From Rhodanobacter sp. (GTDB taxonomy: Bacteria; Pseudomonadota; Gammaproteobacteria; Xanthomonadales; Rhodanobacteraceae): 64,000 nucleotides of DNA. The stretch spans positions 80,679 through 144,678 of the forward strand of contig JASBTI010000004.1 of the NCBI GenBank assembly GCA_030148505.1. Direction: 5' to 3'. A model generated the notes under the pieces. That model was not told the origin of the DNA. It was given only the letters and a program-made list of their open reading frames with translations, and did no database searches. Within the stretch, counting starts at the first letter, position 1. Every line of letters begins with the position of its first letter. Below, one piece after another: positions 63,100 to 64,000 of this stretch. A program made the translations under genes and the position numbers.

Positions 63100-63711
63100 T
63101 CAGGGGGAGTCGAGTGCCGTGGCGGGAAGCCGCAGCCATTGCAGTGTGGCCGCCATGGCGCCGTCGAGGGCGCTGCGATCACGCCGGATCTTGGTCAGCA
63201 AGGTGGCGCCAAGCCACATTTCATAAAGCGTCTGTGCAGTGCGTGGCACATCCAGCTCGGGCGACAGCGAGCCGTCGGCAATACCTTCGGCGATGCACTG
63301 GGCCAGCCGCTCGATGACCCGGTGGGTACCACGCTGCAGGGCACTGCGCATGGGTTCGGACAGGTCCGACACCTCGCCGCCGAGTTTCACCGCCAGGCAC
63401 TTGCCATCGATGTCGCCGCTGGCCTGGGTTTCCAGCCATTCGCGCCAATAGCTCATCAGACGATCGGCAGCGCACCGGCCCGGGCGTGACAACAAGGCGT
63501 CGAGTTGGCTCAGGTAGTCGTTGAAGTAGCTATCCAGCAAGGCTTCGCCGAACAACTCCTTGGACTTGAAGTAATGGTAGAACGAGCCCTTCGGCACATC
63601 GGCGGCGCACAGGATCTCGTTCAGACCCACCGCCGAGAATCCCTTACCCAGGATGATCGGCTTGGCGGTGTCCAGGATCGACTGCCGGATGTCGTGATGT
63701 TCGGTGCTCAT
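63100..63711 (-). CDS. TetR family transcriptional repressor
   Basis: A 203-residue regulator. The N-terminal helix-turn-helix (about 1-60) contains RQSILDTAKPIILGKGFSAVGLNEILCAADVPKGSFYHYFKSKELFGEALL, the standard TetR head. The ligand-binding part has Cys residues (GRCAADRL, DGKCLAVKLGGEVSDLSE, RLAQCIAEG) that could sense electrophiles as in NemR, with DGKCLAVKLGGEVSDLSEPMR characteristic of that group. It precedes yqhD by 81 bases. Palindromes lie ahead of both genes, so autoregulation is likely. ATG 63711 is preferred over 63732. Confidence 0.92.
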   Translation of the reverse strand: MSTEHHDIRQSILDTAKPIILGKGFSAVGLNEILCAADVPKGSFYHYFKSKELFGEALLDSYFNDYLSQLDALLSRPGRCAADRLMSYWREWLETQASGDIDGKCLAVKLGGEVSDLSEPMRSALQRGTHRVIERLAQCIAEGIADGSLSPELDVPRTAQTLYEMWLGATLLTKIRRDRSALDGAMAATLQWLRLPATALDSP

Positions 63712-63733
63712 GGCAATGCATGCTACATGCAAT

Positions 63734-63748
63734 TAGACCAGTCGTCTA
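63734..63748 (-). promoter_or_regulatory. TetR operator in front of tetR
   Basis: In the gene direction it reads TAGACGACTGGTCTA, 22 bases before the tetR start, with the same half-sites TAGAC/GTCTA as the yqhD site. It indicates autorepression. Confidence 0.8.
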
Positions 63749-63910
63749 GAATGCTGGCCGGCGAGTCACGATCTTCGGAATCTTCCACGGTGGCCAGGGT
63801 TGGGAAATCGCCCTGCAGGAACCGTAGAAAGGGCAGCTGCAGATTGTCAGCACAGTTGACTAGGCTCGCCGGACAGTTGGCCATCCGGTTGAAGGTCAAC
63901 TTTCGACCCA

Positions 63911-64000
63911 GGCTGTGTGAAAACTCCGCCATCGGATAAAATTGGCGCGTCGAATCGACGAGAGCCAGCCGATGAGCCGATTTGTAGAAGGAGTGGATCG
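63911..64000 (+). mobile_element. IS1182-type insertion sequence, left end only
   Basis: From about 63911 the sequence begins GGCTGTGTGAAAACTC, an end seen in many IS1182-family elements, and runs into the transposase start at 63972. The rest lies beyond the window. The left boundary is an estimate; a target duplication cannot be checked. Confidence 0.65.
63972..64000 (+). CDS. IS1182 family transposase, N-terminal fragment
   Basis: Ten codons are visible before the window ends: MSRFVEGVDR. MSRFVEG(E/A/V)DR is the typical N-terminus of IS1182-family transposases as I know it, and the terminal-repeat-like sequence 60 bases upstream supports this. The main DDE domain is outside the window, so intactness is unknown. 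The element lies about 160 bases upstream of the tetR operator and is oriented away from it. Confidence 0.6.

Noticed and set aside
63723..63932. 69-codon minus-strand frame between tetR and the IS
   Set aside because: It begins inside the IS end and runs through the tetR operator; no recognisable family.

Overview
The window looks like a chromosomal segment of a high-GC gammaproteobacterium of the Xanthomonadales, most likely Rhodanobacteraceae (Rhodanobacter/Dyella/Frateuria type). This is inferred from gene content (stand-alone RsxB beside Nth, DUF1415, YaeQ, ALDH7-type dehydrogenase, MprF-AcvB pair), from GC-rich coding sequence throughout, and from REP-like palindromes of a kind I associate with this order. 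No rRNA, phage, plasmid or CRISPR signature is visible. It is mostly core genome with a few accessory or decayed spots.

Layout. 1-9.3 kb, nearly all minus strand: an edge-truncated EamA transporter, an AsmA-like protein, a lipid-methyltransferase-like enzyme, a periplasmic cyclophilin, an AT-rich PhnD-like/GGDEF diguanylate cyclase, and a DUF1501-DUF1800 secreted pair. 9.5-20 kb: a small hypothetical, a methyltransferase, an OprB-type porin, nth-rsxB, a ClpP paralog, metG, DUF2147, and the mrp/FMN-reductase/dcd run. 20-30 kb: a ChaN-like exported protein divergent from an exported methyltransferase, a frameshifted GNAT gene, a LytS/LytTR two-component pair, an HDOD protein, a 33-residue lysine-rich ORF, a pseudouridine-synthase-like protein without its catalytic Asp, an LLM flavoenzyme and a RIO kinase. 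30-45 kb: PQQ-type propeller, FKBP lipoprotein, YaeQ and a short cation transporter, an RluA-type synthase, an OPT transporter, the translationally coupled mprF-acvB membrane-lipid module, rsmC-rsuA, YkgJ, DUF1415 and SelO. 45-59 kb: tRNA-Arg(CCT), ALDH7, DUF4190, SDR, a methyltransferase, pyrD-murB, ppk1, a degenerate HD-GYP membrane protein and mfd. 59-64 kb: GNAT, VOC, and a minus-strand tetR-yqhD-oxidoreductase-DJ-1 cluster with two matching operators; the window ends inside the left end of an IS1182-type element.

The most coherent functional units are: (i) lysyl-phosphatidylglycerol synthesis and turnover (mprF-acvB); (ii) an electrophile/aldehyde detoxification regulon run by an autoregulated TetR repressor; (iii) ribosome modification (rsmC-rsuA, with an RluA-type enzyme nearby and an apparently inactive RsuA/RluF relative); (iv) second-messenger proteins of unequal integrity (intact GGDEF, degenerate HD-GYP, HDOD). 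I did not find a clear undescribed multi-gene system. The best leads are the pseudoenzymes, the microprotein, the TetR regulon and the stop codon placed inside a repeat.
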